A DNA stretch of 64,000 nt, from contig NZ_JAEFCA010000005.1 in the NCBI RefSeq assembly GCF_016405855.1, forward strand, positions 62,001-126,000, written 5' to 3'. This DNA is from Flavobacterium sp. IB48 (GTDB taxonomy: Bacteria > Bacteroidota > Bacteroidia > Flavobacteriales > Flavobacteriaceae). Shown here in pieces: positions 62,124 to 64,000 of this stretch (position 1 is the stretch's first letter; every line of letters begins with the position of its first letter). The notes under the pieces were generated by a model, which had not been told where the DNA came from, did no database searches, and saw nothing but the letters and a program-made list of their open reading frames with translations. A program made the translations under genes and the position numbers.

Positions 62124-63416
62124 CTAAGGTTGCTCAAAAACATCCCTGAATTGATATAAAATCCGCTCAAGCAAACGCAAATCTTCCGTTATAATTTCTG
62201 CTCTTCCTTTCATTTCTTGCCGAAACAAAATTTCTTTCTTGTAAGAGCTGCGCAATCCATCAGGTAAAGCCACATCCAATAGCAAATTGCCATCCTTATC
62301 TGGAATCAGAGAAATATTCTTAACCTTGCCGTGCAATACGCCAAACTCTCTGTCTGGATAATTTGCCAGTCTGACATTTACTTTCTGTCCCACTTTTATT
62401 TTTCCTGAATTCAAAACAGGCGCTTTTACTTTTCCTATATAACCATTTTTTAAAGCAGGAATTACTGAAAACACATTATCCCCAGCATTTATCGTTTGGC
62501 TTTCTGTCCATACCTGCAGGAATGTAACAACTCCTCCTACAGATGCTTTTACCGTATAATTCAGCTCCCAGTCTTTTATTGCTTTTTTTAGCCGATAAAA
62601 AGACTGCATTGTACCACGCCGCAGGTTGGCATTCTCTTTTGCATTGCTTATAGAGGAGCTTTGGCTATATTTTCTGTTATCTATCAAAGACGATTCGAGA
62701 TTAGAAATAGATGTCAAAATGCCTTTATAGTCTTTTCGGGCCTGAAGATATCCTAAATTCTTGGTCTCCATCTCTTGAACTGAAATGATTCCTTTATTGA
62801 AAAGGGTTTCAAAACGGGCAATTTCATTTTTTTTGAGTTGCAGTTCCCCCTCGCTTAAAGCTTTTTGCTGCTGCAGAATTTTCAGCCGCTCCTGTATCTG
62901 ATTTTTTTCAGATAACTGCGCTCTGCTTTCAACTTCAAAAGGATGCAGATTTTCATTTAATTTCTGTGCCTGATAGTCTTCTTGAAAAGCGGCATACGCA
63001 TTTTCAATTTCTCCAAATTGTGCATTTTCAAGCAGCTTAAACGGAAAATCTATCTTTGTGCCGCTAATGCTATAATCATTGATTATTTTTTTTAATAAAA
63101 AAACATTTTTATAGCTGGCTGCATTTTCAATAACTGCCAAAATTGCATCTTTCTCCACGATTGATTTATCTTTAACCAAAATTGCTTCAATACGCCCTGA
63201 TGTTTTTGAAACTATTCTTTCTGGCGGAATATTGGTTGTAATTACGATTTCGGCATTGACAACATCCGGATATCTAATAAACCAAGACACAAAAAAAAGC
63301 ATAAAAAGTATTGCAAATATTAAAACGGCTCCCCAACGTATCATCCAGTGCGGCATTTTGGTAAGGATGTCCTGAACTTCTTCGCTTCTTAATTCAATTT
63401 GTTTATTTTCGGGCAT
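62124..63416 (-). CDS. HlyD-family periplasmic adaptor (type I secretion)
   Basis: The 430-residue protein has a cytoplasmic N-terminus, one span (about 27-48, WGAVLIFAILFMLFFVSWFI) and a biotinyl-lipoyl half motif (TSGRIEAILVKDKSIVEKDAILAVIENA). A long coiled coil (about 150-270) and the second lipoyl half plus beta-barrel (GGVVTFLQVW, VGQKVNVRLANYPDREFGVL) follow. It bridges an inner-membrane ABC exporter to an outer-membrane channel. It lies 36 bases after the ABC gene, so both form one operon. The size and pairing resemble bacteriocin or peptide exporters of Bacteroidota. Confidence 0.9.
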   Translation of the reverse strand: MPENKQIELRSEEVQDILTKMPHWMIRWGAVLIFAILFMLFFVSWFIRYPDVVNAEIVITTNIPPERIVSKTSGRIEAILVKDKSIVEKDAILAVIENAASYKNVFLLKKIINDYSISGTKIDFPFKLLENAQFGEIENAYAAFQEDYQAQKLNENLHPFEVESRAQLSEKNQIQERLKILQQQKALSEGELQLKKNEIARFETLFNKGIISVQEMETKNLGYLQARKDYKGILTSISNLESSLIDNRKYSQSSSISNAKENANLRRGTMQSFYRLKKAIKDWELNYTVKASVGGVVTFLQVWTESQTINAGDNVFSVIPALKNGYIGKVKAPVLNSGKIKVGQKVNVRLANYPDREFGVLHGKVKNISLIPDKDGNLLLDVALPDGLRSSYKKEILFRQEMKGRAEIITEDLRLLERILYQFRDVFEQP

Positions 63417-63452
63417 ATCGTGTCAAGTCTTTTAAATTAGTTTGGATGCGGA

Positions 63453-64000
63453 TTAAGAGCCTAAATTTAACTGGTTCCTAACCAATTCATAATAAGCCCC
63501 CTGAAATCCCACCAATTCCTGATGGGTTCCAACCTCAATAATCTGCCCCTTGTCCAGAACCACTATCTTATCCGCATTGATCACTGTGCTTAATCTATGG
63601 GCTATGATTACCACTGTCCTATTTTCGAAAAAAATTGATAAATTCTTCATTATAACTTTTTCATTGTTGGTATCCAAAGCTGAAGTTGCCTCATCAAAAA
63701 ATAAAATTTCAGGATCTTTATATACGGCTCTCGCAATAAGCAATCTTTGTTTTTGTCCTGTGCTCATACCTGTGCCTTCACTTCCAATTTTAGTATTATA
63801 GCCTAACGGAAGCCCTAAAATATAGCCAGATATATTGGCCACTTCTGCCGCATATTTTAATTTATCCTTATCAATCTTATCAGCTCCAACTGCAATATTA
63901 TTAGCGATGGTGTCATTAAAGATAAAACCTTCCTGCATTACTGTTCCAATATTATTGCGCCATACTTTTTGAGCAATGTTTTTTAAATCAATGGCATTGT
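63453..64000 (-). CDS. ABC exporter ATPase, C-terminal part (probable peptide/bacteriocin exporter)
   Basis: The frame is open to the right edge, so only about the last 182 residues are visible; an internal ATG at 63938 is not the start. Motifs seen are the Q-loop (NIGTVMQEGFIFNDTI), ABC signature MSTGQKQRLLIAR, Walker B EILFFDEATSALD and the H-loop IAHRLSTV. Walker A and the membrane domain lie outside the window. A partner HlyD gene follows at once, which makes an exporter the likely role. Whether it carries an N-terminal C39 peptidase domain cannot be seen here. Confidence 0.88.
   Translation of the reverse strand, partial: NAIDLKNIAQKVWRNNIGTVMQEGFIFNDTIANNIAVGADKIDKDKLKYAAEVANISGYILGLPLGYNTKIGSEGTGMSTGQKQRLLIARAVYKDPEILFFDEATSALDTNNEKVIMKNLSIFFENRTVVIIAHRLSTVINADKIVVLDKGQIIEVGTHQELVGFQGAYYELVRNQLNLGS

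Overview
The window looks like chromosomal DNA of a Flavobacterium-type Bacteroidota. The sequence is AT-rich. It has two SusC/SusD pairs, a hybrid two-component regulator, a C-terminal type IX secretion (T9SS) signal, promoters with the Bacteroidota -7 motif TAnnTTTG, and dispersed intergenic dyad repeats of a kind I associate with Flavobacterium. I see no rRNA, tRNA, phage, transposase or CRISPR array.

Region 1 (1-16400) is the most interesting part. On the minus strand, reading from a divergent Lrp/AsnC regulator, it encodes: a 2-oxoadipate dioxygenase/decarboxylase of the DUF1338/HglS type; an ALDH7/antiquitin-type aminoadipate-semialdehyde dehydrogenase; SusC and SusD; a periplasmic GH63 alpha-glucosidase; a periplasmic GH42 beta-galactosidase; an APH-type kinase fused to a class-III aminotransferase-fold phospho-lyase; and a FAD-linked D-2-hydroxyacid dehydrogenase cut by the window start. 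Together these match what is needed to import the collagen glycan-amino acid Glc(alpha1-2)Gal(beta)-hydroxylysine, remove glucose then galactose, phosphorylate hydroxylysine, and convert it through 2-aminoadipate semialdehyde, 2-aminoadipate, 2-oxoadipate and D-2-hydroxyglutarate to 2-oxoglutarate. Only the 2-aminoadipate transaminase and the inner-membrane transporter are not in view. This assignment is inference from gene content, but it explains an otherwise odd mixture of sugar and lysine-type enzymes under an amino-acid-type regulator.

Region 2 (16400-31330) is a levan/fructan utilization locus with the same parts list as the Bacteroides thetaiotaomicron levan locus: fructokinase, GH32-type lipoprotein, DUF4960-type surface lipoprotein, SusD, SusC, exo-acting GH32, sugar porter, and a hybrid two-component system with a periplasmic sugar-binding domain.

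Region 3 (31600-39200) holds an alkaline phosphatase, a small membrane protein, an AraC regulator next to a 1092-residue AsmA-like protein, and an outer-membrane barrel. Region 4 (39241-53675) is a 4028-residue T9SS-secreted adhesin-like protein with four beta-helix modules and a ten-unit MBG array, preceded by a membrane-bound TPR/HTH regulator. Region 5 (53800-64000) is mixed: a TetX-like flavin monooxygenase with an AraC regulator, a lipoprotein, a secreted beta-helix protein, an unlisted 53-residue membrane protein, an SDR, a strong candidate non-coding RNA (59909-60066, minus strand), a small DUF protein with an apparently leaderless promoter, a single-domain response regulator, a cold-shock protein, and the start of a HlyD/ABC type I export operon that runs off the right edge.
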